From NCBI GenBank assembly GCA_946965045.2, contig OX337235.1, positions 1-64,000 of the forward strand: a stretch of DNA of 64,000 nucleotides, read 5' to 3'. The position numbers were made by a program, and so were the translations under genes. This DNA is from Epithemia pelagica (Eukaryota; Bacillariophyta; Bacillariophyceae; Surirellales; Surirellaceae). Shown here piece after piece: positions 27,025-37,799 of this stretch; position 1 is the stretch's first letter, and each line of letters opens with the position of its first letter. Below the pieces are notes generated by a model. It made no database searches. It saw only the letters and a list, made by a program, of their open reading frames with translations, and was not told where the DNA came from.

Positions 27025-29604
27025 CTATGTCACGCTCAGTCTGTCTTGAGCACGAAGAATCTGGGTCAGATTGTTCGTAAAAATACGAGTAGTCGGATGG
27101 TCATCACCAAGTACGCGTCGACTTGACGACAAAACCTCGCGAGCGAGTGGCTCTGCCTCATTCAATTTCCCTTGGTCTCGAAGCAATAATGCCATATTGT
27201 TGATGGAAGTAAGTGTATCATGATGGTCATCACCAAGTACGCGACGACGTGACGACAAAGCCTCACGGGCGAGTGGCTCTGCATCACCCAGTTGGCCTTG
27301 ACCATGGAGAAAACAAGCCATATTGTTGATTGAAACAAGTGTATGAGGATGGTCATCCCCAAGTACGCGGCGACTTGACAACAAACCCTCACGGGCGAGT
27401 GGTTCTGCCTCATAAAAATTGCCTTGATCTTGAAGCACCGAGGACATACGGTTAATGGAGAATAGTGTATGAGGATGGTTTTCCCCAAGTACGCGACGAC
27501 TCGACGACAAACCCTCACGGGCGAGTACCTCTGCCTCGTAAAAATTGCCTTGATCTTGAAGCACCGAGGACATCTGATTAATGGAGAGTAGTGTATGAGG
27601 ATGGTCTTCCCCAAGTACACGACGACTTGACGACAAACCCTCACGGGCGAGTACCTCTGCCTCGTAAAAATTGCCTTGATCTTGAAGCAATGATGCCATA
27701 TGAAGAAAGGAGAGTAGTGTACGAGGATGGTCTTCCCCAAGTACACGACGACTTGACGACAAACCCTCACGAGCAAGGGGCTCTGCCTCACCCAATTTGC
27801 CTTGACATTGAAGAAATACGGCCAAATTGTTGATGGAATTAAGAGTTTTAGGGTGGTCATCCCCAAGTACGCGCCGACGTGACGACAACGCCTCGCGTAC
27901 GAGTGGCTCTGCCTCACTCAATTTGCCTTGAGCATGAAACAATGCGGCCGTGGTGGTGATCGAAACAAGTGTATCAGGATGGTCATCCCCAAGTATGCGA
28001 CGTCGTGAGGACAACGCCTCACGTACGAGTGACTCTGCGTCACCAAATTTGCCTTGACCTTTAAGCACGAAGGCCATATTGTTGATGGAAGCAAGTGTAT
28101 CAGGATGGTCATCACCAAGTGCGCTACGACGTGACGACAAAGCCTCACGATAGAGTGGCTCTGCCTGACCCAATTTGCCTTGGTCTTGAAGCAATAAGGC
28201 CATATTGTTGATGGAAGTAAGAGTATCAGGATGGTCATCACCAAGTGCGCTACGACGTGACGACAAAGCCTCACGATAGAGTGGCTCTGCCTGGCTCAAT
28301 TTGCCTTGATTGTGAAGAAAACAAGCCATACTGTTGACGGAATGAAGTGTATGTTGTCGTGTAACATCTTTAGTGGTGGTTTTTGTACCGAAAGCTATCA
28401 CCTTGTCGCAGTACCAGTTTCGCACCCATTTCGTAACTTCGCAGTTTACTGTATAATGCCCAACAGTCTCCATTTTGTTTAAGATCTCTACACGTGCAAC
28501 ATTGTCGTACGATTTTGCTTCTGTTGTCTTGATTTTGGTCTTGATGTTTCCAAGGGATTGCTGGACTTTTTCATCCCCCACTGAAACAGCTGTAAGGAAA
28601 CCCTTCAACTCGGCTTGGCTCATCAATATTTGTGCACTGGCCTTGACTTGAACGGCATTGAATACCTCCCAAAGAACCCAAATTTGTTCCAATGTATGAA
28701 GAACTTGATCCCATTTTTCCAAAACCAACGCAATTCTCTTGATACTCTCGATTTGCTCCGGCAATCCGTTGATCAAGTCTTTGCGTAGTTGCATGACGGC
28801 TTGGGACTTGCCTTGTCCAGTCCAAGCAAATTGATCCACGCAAAAAACGTCTAGCCATATGTATTCTCCTCGGACTTGCTCTAAAATTTGGATGAACTTG
28901 GAGAACGAATACCGGCCTGTATAGCTCAAGAACAAGGTGGGTAACTCTTTTGTGATCGCACCACCACGAAAGGATGCTTTAGTTACATCATCCAAAGATT
29001 CATGGAGTACTTCGACATGGTTCACAAGCGGGCCTGACCATATATCCAGTCGAGCTTGAAGCAGTTGAATGACACAGACCTCGCGTAGGAGAAACATATT
29101 ACAATCGGCCTTCAATAACGTTGCAATAAACGGAATTCGACAAAAGACGTCCAAGATCCAATCTACGGATACTCCTGCTTTCGACATTAGCGAAGAGGAT
29201 GCTTCCGCCATGGACAAATCTCTTTGTGTCAACATTTGAATCATTTCGGATGTGGTACGGCTGTTACCAGTAGCATGAGTGGGTTCTTCCAAGCAAGATT
29301 CACCATATAGTTCTCGGGCAAAAGAAATCTGTTGTTCGAGTGTCGATTTCGTACCCACTTTCTCCAACCATTCTCCAAACTGCGATTGACTTGTAGTCTC
29401 ACCACCAGAGTCCACAGAAGCTTCAGTTTTGGCAACCATCTTGCGTTGCTTGTCTGGTGGTTCCTCTTTATCAGGCTCTTTTTCGTCATGCGGATCACGT
29501 GCTCGTGGTTTTTTCGTCTCTTTCATCTTCGCACCCACTTTCTTCAACCATTTTCTAAAGTTTGATTGGCGAGCAGTTTTAGCAACCTCTTTGTTGCTCA
29601 TCAT
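27025..29604 (-). CDS. TIR-like domain plus kinesin-light-chain-type TPR protein
   Basis: 859 residues, single exon, ATG at 29604. The N-terminus holds a duplicated motif (QSNFRKWLKKVGAK at 14-27 and QSQFGEWLEKVGTK at 73-86). Residues about 222-318 follow a pattern common in algal TIR-like/SEFIR-like domains: LFLSYTGRYSFSKFIQIL, then YIWLDVFCVDQ, then RIALVLEKWDQ...QIWVLWEVFNA. From residue 418 there are ten 42-residue TPR units of the kinesin-light-chain/NB-ARC-associated type, with the core AEPLAREALSSRRRVLGDDHP, plus a partial eleventh. No motor-binding leader or NTPase domain is present. The architecture suggests a sensor or scaffold, possibly immune-like (inference). Alternative: a general protein-interaction adaptor. 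Confidence 0.8.
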   Translation of the reverse strand: MMSNKEVAKTARQSNFRKWLKKVGAKMKETKKPRARDPHDEKEPDKEEPPDKQRKMVAKTEASVDSGGETTSQSQFGEWLEKVGTKSTLEQQISFARELYGESCLEEPTHATGNSRTTSEMIQMLTQRDLSMAEASSSLMSKAGVSVDWILDVFCRIPFIATLLKADCNMFLLREVCVIQLLQARLDIWSGPLVNHVEVLHESLDDVTKASFRGGAITKELPTLFLSYTGRYSFSKFIQILEQVRGEYIWLDVFCVDQFAWTGQGKSQAVMQLRKDLINGLPEQIESIKRIALVLEKWDQVLHTLEQIWVLWEVFNAVQVKASAQILMSQAELKGFLTAVSVGDEKVQQSLGNIKTKIKTTEAKSYDNVARVEILNKMETVGHYTVNCEVTKWVRNWYCDKVIAFGTKTTTKDVTRQHTLHSVNSMACFLHNQGKLSQAEPLYREALSSRRSALGDDHPDTLTSINNMALLLQDQGKLGQAEPLYREALSSRRSALGDDHPDTLASINNMAFVLKGQGKFGDAESLVREALSSRRRILGDDHPDTLVSITTTAALFHAQGKLSEAEPLVREALSSRRRVLGDDHPKTLNSINNLAVFLQCQGKLGEAEPLAREGLSSSRRVLGEDHPRTLLSFLHMASLLQDQGNFYEAEVLAREGLSSSRRVLGEDHPHTLLSINQMSSVLQDQGNFYEAEVLAREGLSSSRRVLGENHPHTLFSINRMSSVLQDQGNFYEAEPLAREGLLSSRRVLGDDHPHTLVSINNMACFLHGQGQLGDAEPLAREALSSRRRVLGDDHHDTLTSINNMALLLRDQGKLNEAEPLAREVLSSSRRVLGDDHPTTRIFTNNLTQILRAQDRLSVT
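27094..28353 (-). repeat. Ten-unit 126-bp tandem repeat encoding TPRs
   Basis: The repeats are in register at exactly 126 bp and encode 42 residues each. Middle units (QGNFYEAEVLAREGLSSSRR) are almost identical to each other, while the outer units are more diverged. That pattern suggests recent unequal exchange in the centre. Confidence 0.9.
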
Positions 29605-30287
29605 TCCACAATATCAAGAGATCAATATCGAGGTTGTATTTCTGAAGTTGTGAACCACACCTGCAATGGATCTTTTGTTCATGTTGTTCATCAGTCGCGC
29701 TGTTACCGCGCGCTCCAAAGCTCTGTAGCTATTGTCGTTGTTAGGACTGTTTCGATATCCTCCGTTGGGGTGTAGTTTTGGATTCCGCATATAGGATGCG
29801 AATCTCGCAACCTCCGCTGTTCTATATCCCGCACCGCTGCTCCCTTGTTTCTGGTATTCTTGCTACTGCGCCAATGACGGCAAAGGTAGCTCCATATAGC
29901 CACACAGCTCATGCAAGAGATGGTCCGTTCCTCACTGTCGTCCTAACGTTAGAAAACAAGAAATCGTAGATGGAGATATGGTGAGAGTATAACATGATTC
30001 TAAAGTTGTGATTTTGCTTTTGGTCTTATTCGTCGCAAGGTCAAGATTGAGATGATGTGTGACAGACTCTGGTTCGTTTGGTAAAGGATCAAAACCAAAA
30101 ACAAACGAGGACCACAATCACCGACGACAACAATAGATGATATCTATCTCTGACGGATATACAAGTGTGTGTTTCGTCAAGACAAGGCATTCTCCAACTT
30201 CACGCTTGGATTGTGTCGAGGATTTGCTACTTGCTTGTATTCTCTAGCAAATGGCATTGCTGCTTCCGCCATTCACATGGCAGGAGG
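29605..30287. other. Intergenic between two minus-strand genes
   Basis: No gene, repeat or RNA was recognised. The part next to 29604 is the presumed promoter of the TPR gene and the part next to 30288 is the 3' region of the next gene. Confidence 0.5.
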
Positions 30288-31751
30288 TCATGCCGGTTCC
30301 TCGTGGTCGTCCTCCAACCCGTCACGAGCGGAATAACCGACACACGACAGAATATCCTCTTCTTCTTCTTGTGGTTGTTGCTTTGTAGTAGTAGGACGAT
30401 CATTCTTGTCATGTCGCCCCGGTTCCATCCCGACAGTCATTTCCAAAATGGGCAATCGTCCGCGTCGTCCCTGGTTGGTCAACAATTGCGCCTGTTGCTG
30501 GGCCACCGCTTGTCGTTGCTGTACCACTTGAGACGAATCCGTGTCGTGTCGACGATAAAAGACGGCTTGAATCGTATCGAGCAAATTGTCGGGCAAGGCC
30601 AGGACTACTTCATTCCACTGAAACGCCACTGGGGCCACCGACTGTTGTGAATGAGCTGGAAAGTAGGTTTGCTGCCAATCGACGACGGTTTGCCATTGCT
30701 CGGGTGGCCACGACCGTGCACCGGAATACAAGACAAAGGTGCCCTGTTGCGTCGAATTGTAAATGGTGGACGCATTGCACACGGAATGGCCCAAGAGTGT
30801 CGACAATTTGCGATACCACAGTGTTAAATAGGGAATCACGGTCATGTTGTTCGGTGGAGGATGATTGTAAGGAAATGGAGAAGAAGGAGGGGCTTGGATT
30901 GTTTGGTTGGATAGGGAGTCCTGCTTGTGCCACCGTAGAGCTGGTGGTCGTCGAACTTCATCATTAGTTGTGGCAGTTGTCGTCGTGGTCCATTCCCAGG
31001 CCACGGCCAGTTCGGTATGGGCAAAGCCATGGCGATCCAAAAACTGGGTACAGTCCAAGGAATTCCAAGCCGTGTCACGGCCAAACATGCGATCCTTGTA
31101 CTCAATCAAGTGCTGTTTCAGCTCACTGGCATTCTGCCACTCTTGGCCTTGATACACAAAGGACCGTGTCGGATCTTGCAGGGCCGTATCGAAGGACCAC
31201 GGTCCACATCCCTGGTCGTCGATTCGAAAGGCGGATGCCGCATCGGTGGGATACAAGCACTGAATTTGTACACGACTTGGATCCAGCACAATGCCCACTT
31301 GCGATGGCACGGGAAGAACCGCCTGCGTTCCCAGGTCTTGATTGATCCATGAAGCGGACCAGTGTGTGTCGGTCAAATGCAAGGTACACGAATCCAAGGG
31401 AAAACACATGGACACCAACAAGCCATGAGTCATCAAATAGCGAGTCAAGGAAGAATAGGAAAAGGAGGTGGTTGTCGTTGTATCAGTAGTAGTATTGGAC
31501 ATAGTGTTTGTGGTTCGGATCCACTCCTTCTTGTTGTTGTTGCGCTTGTTGTTGTTCTTGTGGGGGACAAAGCGTTGAGTATTGCGAAAATTTTGCGACA
31601 GTCGATGCGCCAAGGAACGACACGGTTCGTCATCATCGGCATCGTTCTTGTCGTTGTTCATGTTGTGGCTTGTCCTACGGCGGGAGGCTCTGTGGCTCGT
31701 TGTGCTCTGGTTCTGGTTCTGGTTGTTGTTGATGAAGTTGTGGTTGGGCAT
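30288..31751 (-). CDS. Hypothetical protein, 487 residues
   Basis: Open frame from the ATG at 31751; an internal ATG at 31502 (MSNTTTDTTTTT) is an alternative start that drops an Asn/Arg-rich leader. The body has a mixed composition typical of a folded domain: CTLHLTDTHWSASWINQDLG, CLYPTDAASAFRIDDQGCGPW, RDTAWNSLDCTQFLDRHGF, and PEQWQTVVDWQQTYFP. Gln- and Glu-rich stretches follow near the end. Several Cys/Trp pairs and NxS/T sites could suit an extracytoplasmic protein, but no clear signal peptide is at the N-terminus (a hydrophobic stretch YLMTHGLLVSMCFPL lies near residue 105). I do not recognise the family. Confidence 0.65.
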   Translation of the reverse strand: MPNHNFINNNQNQNQSTTSHRASRRRTSHNMNNDKNDADDDEPCRSLAHRLSQNFRNTQRFVPHKNNNKRNNNKKEWIRTTNTMSNTTTDTTTTTSFSYSSLTRYLMTHGLLVSMCFPLDSCTLHLTDTHWSASWINQDLGTQAVLPVPSQVGIVLDPSRVQIQCLYPTDAASAFRIDDQGCGPWSFDTALQDPTRSFVYQGQEWQNASELKQHLIEYKDRMFGRDTAWNSLDCTQFLDRHGFAHTELAVAWEWTTTTTATTNDEVRRPPALRWHKQDSLSNQTIQAPPSSPFPYNHPPPNNMTVIPYLTLWYRKLSTLLGHSVCNASTIYNSTQQGTFVLYSGARSWPPEQWQTVVDWQQTYFPAHSQQSVAPVAFQWNEVVLALPDNLLDTIQAVFYRRHDTDSSQVVQQRQAVAQQQAQLLTNQGRRGRLPILEMTVGMEPGRHDKNDRPTTTKQQPQEEEEDILSCVGYSARDGLEDDHEEPA

Positions 31752-31988
31752 GGTACATTCGTTCGACGACCTCCTCTCCTAGTATCTTGGATCTTTTGCT
31801 TCTTTTGGAAATGGATCAAATGATGTATTCCACGTGGAGGCGTTAAAGTGAGCGACTCCAATGCGATTAAAAGGCTTTAAAAATCTTGTAAAAATAACCT
31901 CTCGACTCTCAGATCCCAAAGGAATACGAATAACGACTAGATACCTCAACCCTCAACCTCAACCTCTACCGTCTACTCGGACGAGTAC

Positions 31989-32593
31989 TAGAGGTGGCTC
32001 CAGCAACAGCTCATCTCTGCTGGAGCTAGGTAAGCGCTGGAGACTGGAGACGTCTCTGCTGGAGCTAGGTAAGCGCTCCAGCTGGAGAAAAGACTACCTG
32101 TGCTACCATGATGAAAATACTTAGCTAGAAGCTAGTGAATCTATCTTATGGTGAGAACACATGTTCCCAATTCTCACGTAAAAAATGTAACTCTGTAACG
32201 GTGGAAGGCTCCAGTGATGCTTGTTTCGCAGATATGATCAGTCCTGCAATACTGAATGCCCGTTCAGAAGAGGCAGCAGTCGCAGGCAGTGCAAAATATT
32301 TTCTTGCTAGGCGCCAAATGTTGGGAAATTCACTTACTTTCATCCGTAGTGCCATCCATATCAGGCTCTTCCACCTTTGATGAGTCATCATTATCATTGT
32401 AATCAGACATTGTGGAAGGCAGTGTGGAGCAAATGAATGACACAGGGTCAGCAATGACCAGTGCGGAGCAAATGAATGACATGCAACAGGCAACAGGCAA
32501 CAGGCAACAGTCACAGAGAACGGCGACCAATGTAGCGCACTTTTCCAGCAACAGAAAATCTCTGCTGGAGTTTCTCCGCTGGAGCCACCTCTA
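31989..32593 (-). mobile_element. hAT-family transposon remnant with perfect TIRs and target duplication
   Basis: The element is bounded by 16-bp perfect terminal inverted repeats TAGAGGTGGCTCCAGC (31989-32004 and its reverse complement 32578-32593). These are flanked by a perfect 8-bp target duplication ACGAGTAC (31981-31988 and 32594-32601), diagnostic of hAT. Subterminal copies of TCTCTGCTGGAG repeat near both ends. The interior keeps only the C-terminal dimerisation region of a hAT transposase on the minus strand (LARKYFALPATAASSERAFS, then GLIISAKQASLEPSTVTE). It is a 605-bp internally deleted, non-autonomous derivative. Confidence 0.92.
32146..32400 (-). pseudogene. hAT transposase C-terminal dimerisation domain fragment
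   Basis: The segment contains FPNIWRLARKYFALPATAAS, SERAFSIAGLIISAKQASL and VTELHFLRENW, the conserved C-terminal signature of hAT transposases. The catalytic part and BED finger are absent. It lies within the 605-bp element. Confidence 0.88.
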
Positions 32594-32601
32594 ACGAGTA
32601 C

Positions 32602-33349
32602 TCGTACAATAGACGCAGCTGTTTGTAAGGTGAGTGGATAGTGGATGGAGAATTTGCACTTATAGATCTCCGGCATAAAGATCACGGGAGGACGTCAGCA
32701 GAATGGTAGAGATTGGAGCAACTGATAAACTTGTTATCCAACGATCCTCATAAGAATCATATAGAGTATCCATCTCCTACCAATTACGAATATATTCCAA
32801 AGTGCCAAAAGACGCGTCGTATGTCGAACTTTCCTTCCCAAGTGAGGTTTGACTATTCGCGATTGTCATTCGACGCAATCGAATTGCATCAAACATTCAT
32901 ATCAAGAATCAAGAGGCATAACAATCACTCCGAACTCCGAACCCAACGAGAAAGGCTGGACATTCATGGTAGTTGTGCTATGGCTGTAATACTGTGCTGA
33001 GTCAGTGCAACCCTTTCGAGACAAAGTTGATTGCGTGGGAACTGGGAACACTCCATCGAATGGACAATGGACAGTTCCAAGAGAAAAAACAAAAAGAAAT
33101 TTTACTTTCCATTTTGGCATTGCAACAGGGGAACAAAAATGTTTCGGTTTCTGCTGCACACTTCTTGAGTTTCTAGGTAGAACTGTATAGGAAGTCTACC
33201 TATCTAGAGAGGGATCCAGTTTCGTTTTGCGTTGTGTTTTTTGCAAAACCGTAGATGACTTGCATTTTTTAGATGACTTTGTATTTTGGACAAGGACCAT
33301 TGAGCTTTGGTGGTGTTTTCCCTGTCAGATGCTACCCATTGCTACTTAA
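32602..33349. other. Intergenic upstream of the LRR gene
   Basis: No gene recognised; the part before 33350 is the presumed promoter and leader of the LRR protein. Short open frames at 32713-33190 show no family. Confidence 0.4.
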
Positions 33350-35083
33350 ATGGATCGAGCTGATGTGGCGCGTTTGCAATCTGGTGTGAACACGTCACCC
33401 ATAAGACCAGAATCAGCCCAACCAATGTCTACGTGCTACGAGATTTACCAACCTGTTCTCACTTTTTGCTCTCGCGACGAAAACGAGAAAAGAACCACCA
33501 TCAGCATGACATCTCGCACCGGCAACAACAAGACTCTGGAGAATGGTCGTCCTTATTCTGGCGATCCTCCCCTTTTGACGGTTCCTACTAATATTCCAGA
33601 CGACGAAACTACCACCATGGCTCGTTTTAGCAGCAAGGACGCTACGGCTACGACTCTTCTCCTCCACAAGACACTGGTGGCAGTCCAGCAAGATACCACT
33701 CGCTTCTTTGACACCCAAGACAAGGACGACAACAACAAGGCCCTTACCAAGACCGAGCATGCTACGGATTCGACTTCTACTACTTCTACCAATGATGATG
33801 ATGCCGTCCACGTGTTGAATTATGCCAAGGCCGACTTGACGGATCCAACGCGATTGCAAGAATTGTTGCAAGCCTTGGCATTGGAATCGACAACCTCCTC
33901 CACCTCCTTGTCATCGTGCTTGCATGTGGATTTGCACGGTGCCACCTTTTCCGGACCACAAGACTTTGCTCGTGTGTTGGCAGCCCTTCAAGACTGTCCG
34001 CAACTGGTACGGGCCAACTTGTCCAATTACTTGTGTTGTGATTATCTCTCTTCTTCTCCACAGACTCCGACACAACAGCAAGAGGAAGAAGAACAAGACG
34101 AGCATGAACCAGCCAAGGCCCTCGAGTCCTTTTTGATTCATGCACCACCACGGTTGCAAAGCTTGGATTTGTCCGGTCACTTGTTCAAGAATCCATCCCT
34201 AGTCCAAGAATTGTGTCGGGGATTGCAACACACACGGGCGCCCTTGCAAGAATTGTACTTGCACAGTTGTCTCTTGAGTGAAAGTAGTGCCCAACGCGTT
34301 TTGGACAGTGCCTTGGTGCAAGATACCCTCCAAGTGTTGGATTTGGGTGCCAATGACCAATTTGGACCCAACTTGTTGACAAACCATGTCGCTCCGTATT
34401 TGCAACAAACCCAATCTTTGCAAGCCTTGATTTTGGATCATTCCAGTACCATGTTTGCTGGCACTACGACTGTCAAGGACTTGCAACCCTTTTGGCAAGC
34501 CCTGTCGGACAATACGACCTTGCAACGCTTGAGTTTACGCTATTGTCGATTGACTCACGCCATGGGTCACGCTCTGTTGCGGGCCGTGGCATCGGGATCC
34601 AATCAAACCTTGCGAGAATTGGATTTGGAATTTACGGGATTTGGCTTGCGCGATACCGGCAATGAAACCTTGATTCAATTGATTCCCCACATGACGGCCA
34701 TGCGGACGCTCAAACTGTATACCGTCTATCCGACGCCCTTGATTCCATCCCTCTTGCAAGCCTTGCATTCCAATACCAGTTTGCAATCCTTTCGACCTCG
34801 TCTCGTCGTTGGATCAAAGTCGTCCGGCGGCAACCACCACCACAAGACCAACATCAGCATGCCTCGTCGAACCAGTCACCTGCTTCGTGCCGAACAGGCG
34901 ATTCGGACCATTTTGCAACGCAATCAAACCGTAGAGACCAGTCACTCCATGCTAGTAGCACCCCGTGTTGCTCCGGCCCTCTTGCCACAGGCCTTGGCCC
35001 AGTTGCAAGCGACGGCACCGACTGCCTCGTATGCCGTCTTGCAGCATTGGTTGCCCGAAGCGTGTCTGGTCGAAAACATCTAA
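33350..35083 (+). CDS. Leucine-rich-repeat protein (ribonuclease-inhibitor type)
   Basis: 577 residues from the ATG at 33350; an internal ATG at 33506 (MTSRTGNNKT) is an equally plausible start that trims 52 residues. After a Thr/Asp-rich N-terminus (to about 165) come LRR units of RI-like spacing: CLHVDLHGATFSGPQDFARVL, PRLQSLDLSGHLFKNPSLV, APLQELYLHSCLLSESSAQR, DTLQVLDLGANDQFG, QSLQALILDHSSTMF, TTLQRLSLRYCRLT, QTLRELDLEFTGFG, and MRTLKLYTVYPTP. There is no kinase, NTPase or membrane segment. An acidic Gln/Glu loop interrupts one unit. It is probably a protein-interaction protein; the partner is unknown. Confidence 0.8.
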   Translation: MDRADVARLQSGVNTSPIRPESAQPMSTCYEIYQPVLTFCSRDENEKRTTISMTSRTGNNKTLENGRPYSGDPPLLTVPTNIPDDETTTMARFSSKDATATTLLLHKTLVAVQQDTTRFFDTQDKDDNNKALTKTEHATDSTSTTSTNDDDAVHVLNYAKADLTDPTRLQELLQALALESTTSSTSLSSCLHVDLHGATFSGPQDFARVLAALQDCPQLVRANLSNYLCCDYLSSSPQTPTQQQEEEEQDEHEPAKALESFLIHAPPRLQSLDLSGHLFKNPSLVQELCRGLQHTRAPLQELYLHSCLLSESSAQRVLDSALVQDTLQVLDLGANDQFGPNLLTNHVAPYLQQTQSLQALILDHSSTMFAGTTTVKDLQPFWQALSDNTTLQRLSLRYCRLTHAMGHALLRAVASGSNQTLRELDLEFTGFGLRDTGNETLIQLIPHMTAMRTLKLYTVYPTPLIPSLLQALHSNTSLQSFRPRLVVGSKSSGGNHHHKTNISMPRRTSHLLRAEQAIRTILQRNQTVETSHSMLVAPRVAPALLPQALAQLQATAPTASYAVLQHWLPEACLVENI

Positions 35084-36334
35084 CGAGACGGGAGCAAAAC
35101 GACTGACTGACTGACGGTCAATACAAACGAGACGCTGGACAACTGTGCACCAAGTGTACTGTTGCATGATTGGACCGCTAGGGAACAACATGAAAGCCAG
35201 TGATACTGGTCGAGTTTGTACAACCATGCCATTCTCTCACGATACACTCGATTTGGATTGGAACTGCTGGACCATGACGCGCAAGGCATGTGGATCGCCT
35301 TGCATCCAGAGACATATATTCGTCCAAAATTCCGCGCCTCGGTTGGTCTGCTGATCTTGTGTTTTTCGTGAGGGTCCGTCTCACAGTATGCGGGTGCTCA
35401 CGGCAGCAGTAGGGGGAACTCCCGCAAAATCGAGTCGGATCTTGTTCGGTTCGGCCTGGAGTATGTCGTCGTGTCGCCCTCCTTGTACGTCGATCTCATG
35501 TCAGTGAGTGGGAGTAAATCTTCGAATATACAAGAATAGAAGAGACTCACAACAGTATGATTATCTAGCTAGCTATTCGACCAAACTCCAGAAAACAAAG
35601 AGCAAACAACAATGTGAAAGATGGCAGTGTTTCATACTCCGACGGGTGGTGTCTGTAGTGTAGCCATACCCGTTGGGTGTCCTAGAGACCCCCTGCAACT
35701 ATATATTCTCTACTACTACCTATTAGTAGATGATGTATACTCGTTTCCCCAGCAGTCCATGTGAAAGGCTCTCTTTTCTATCAGGAATAGGCAAGACTCT
35801 ACCGAAACACACCCAGCAAGCAAAGACTTATCCCGACCAAGAAACGCGTAGTATAGTAGACCAAACAACAACTCTGGGACCAAGGGTCTGTACGATTCAA
35901 AACACTGCTGGTCGGACGTGGAGAGAAGACACCAAAAATAATAAGAAACGACCACTACAACAAATATCAACAACGCAATCTGGTCCTCGCCTCTTGTTCG
36001 GTACTATCATTTTAGATTCTGAAAGCGCACGTATCATGGTGGATCATTCGTAGTGTTGTCCTTGTGCCGTTCATTCATTCGAAAAAAACCCAGGAAGAAC
36101 GATTTGCTTCCGAATTGTCAGCACGCGCGCCCGACGGGCAGAGTGTCCGTCAGTACGGACAGAGTGTCCGTCAGTCGACAGCGCGAGTGTCACATCCTGA
36201 CTTATGACTGGCGAGATGACTGTCTGTGTCGACCATCACACACATTCTTTTTTCCTTCATCGCCACTCGCCACCCATGATCCACAATCCACACCAAAGAG
36301 TCAACAAAAGAGACACTGTGTCTGTGGACCATCC
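35084..36334. other. Intergenic
   Basis: No gene is supported. Near 36136-36180 the phrase AGAGTGTCCGTCAGT occurs twice around GTCCGTCAGTACGGAC, making a small palindrome. Nothing else is recognised. Confidence 0.45.
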
Positions 36335-36901
36335 TTGACAAGCTTGACGTGGTGGGATTGTGGTCGAGTGTGTCCTTTGTTGTGGTGATCCTTTTGGTTT
36401 CCGTTTGCAACTTTGGCTGGTAAAGATACAACATCATCATCCTCTCTTCCTCTTTGGCCAGTTGTTCTTATTCTTCCTCCTCTTTTCTGGGTGGAACGTT
36501 TGCCTTGTGGTTGTGATAGTTGTCGATCCAGTTTGGTTCTTTTCCGTCATAAAAACCTTTAACAAGTCAAGTATGCAACCATCTGCTTCTTCCACTGGTC
36601 GACTGGTTCGCCACAGCAGTGCTTCCTTGTCTCGTTTGGGTAGCGCCGATTCCGGCCGACGAGCAGTCGACATGGCGCCCTTCCCTTGGTGGCCTTGCCG
36701 CCATCACCACCGGCATCTCAATCCTCTTCGTTATATCAACCCATTCCAAATGTACAACCAGCAGTAGCAGCACCATCATCCTTGTTACAGCCACCCGAGG
36801 AAGACCCCTTGCAGCGAACTGCGTGCGACCACCACCACGAGTCAGACTCGGCGTCTTCTGCTACGACAACAGGAGAACCACCACCTCTGTCTTCCATGCA
36901 T

Positions 36902-37051
36902 ACCGACCGAGAAGGCGGACAAGGGTGAATGATGATGATCATCTTTTGCAGATTTCATGGTTGGATACGAGAATCAGATGCCTTTGATGATTGAACATGG
37001 AACACACAACAGACAGTGGTTGATCCAAGGTTGTTTCACCAGTTCTCACGA
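36902..37051 (+). repeat. Direct repeat inside transporter copy B, unit 1
   Basis: About 150 bp beginning ACCGACCGAGAAGGC, nearly identical to 37167-37316 (offset 265 bp), with divergence rising toward the right end. Confidence 0.88.
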
Positions 37052-37166
37052 GACATTTAGCTAACGGTGGAGCATGAAACCGAACGACAGAGATTGCTCT
37101 GAATGAGGGACTTTGCACCTCTATGGCTGGTTCCACCACGCAACTCGCGCGAACGACAGACGAGAA

Positions 37167-37316
37167 ACCGACCGAGAAGGCTGACAAGGGTGAATGATGA
37201 TGATCATCTTTTGCAGATTTCATGGTTGGATACGAGAATCAGATGCCTTTGATGATTGAACATGGAACACACAACAGACAGTGGGTGTTTCAAGGTTGTT
37301 TCGCCGGTTCGCACGA
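37167..37316 (+). repeat. Direct repeat inside transporter copy B, unit 2
   Basis: Partner of 36902-37051. The intervening 115 bp is single-copy. The pair sits exactly where the parent gene has its first transmembrane helix. Confidence 0.88.
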
Positions 37317-37799
37317 GTCATGGAGTGGAGTATTTGTGCCGGTACTGGCCTTGTTTACCCTAATTTGTGCCCAACGCATTTACAGCATATGCTTGTTGTT
37401 GGAGTGTCAGGCCTGGTCGAAACAAGTCTATCATTGCGATCGCCTGCCCTCGCCGCAACTACCCACCGACGCAGCAGCCGCAACAGCCGTGAGGACTCCC
37501 CATGATACGTCGTGATCGACCACGGAGTCCTCGTTGCATCGACGAGCCTTGGTGAGTCGACAACTCGCTACGGCAGCATTGGCATCTTCGTCGTCCTCGT
37601 CGTCCTCGGACCACATCGTCAACATGCCAGCCTTGCAAACCTTTTTGCAAGTGACCCAAGTACAGTCATCCATCACGGCGCGTTCCACGACCGACAGCGT
37701 GGACAGGCAATGCTACAATTCCCTAATACCAAACTCTGGCATGGCAAGAAACCACGGTTGCGATTCAAGCTTTACCTGTCTCAGGTGGGATTGTCCGCG

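Larger units (their letters stand above)
36335..37660 (+). pseudogene. Decayed SLC38-type transporter copy B with its promoter region
   Basis: Homology to the intact gene starts in the promoter (36335-36573 resembles the reverse complement of 43841-44100). It continues through the N-terminus (ATG at 36574, SSTGRLVRHSSASLS), the low-complexity segment, and IYSxCLLLECQAWSKQVYH to FLQVTQV. The first transmembrane segment (KGNLGPGCLNLPHAF in the parent) is replaced by a foreign stretch at about 36930-37330 that carries a direct repeat. Several frame changes are present. The C-terminal half is missing. It cannot make a transporter. Confidence 0.88.
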
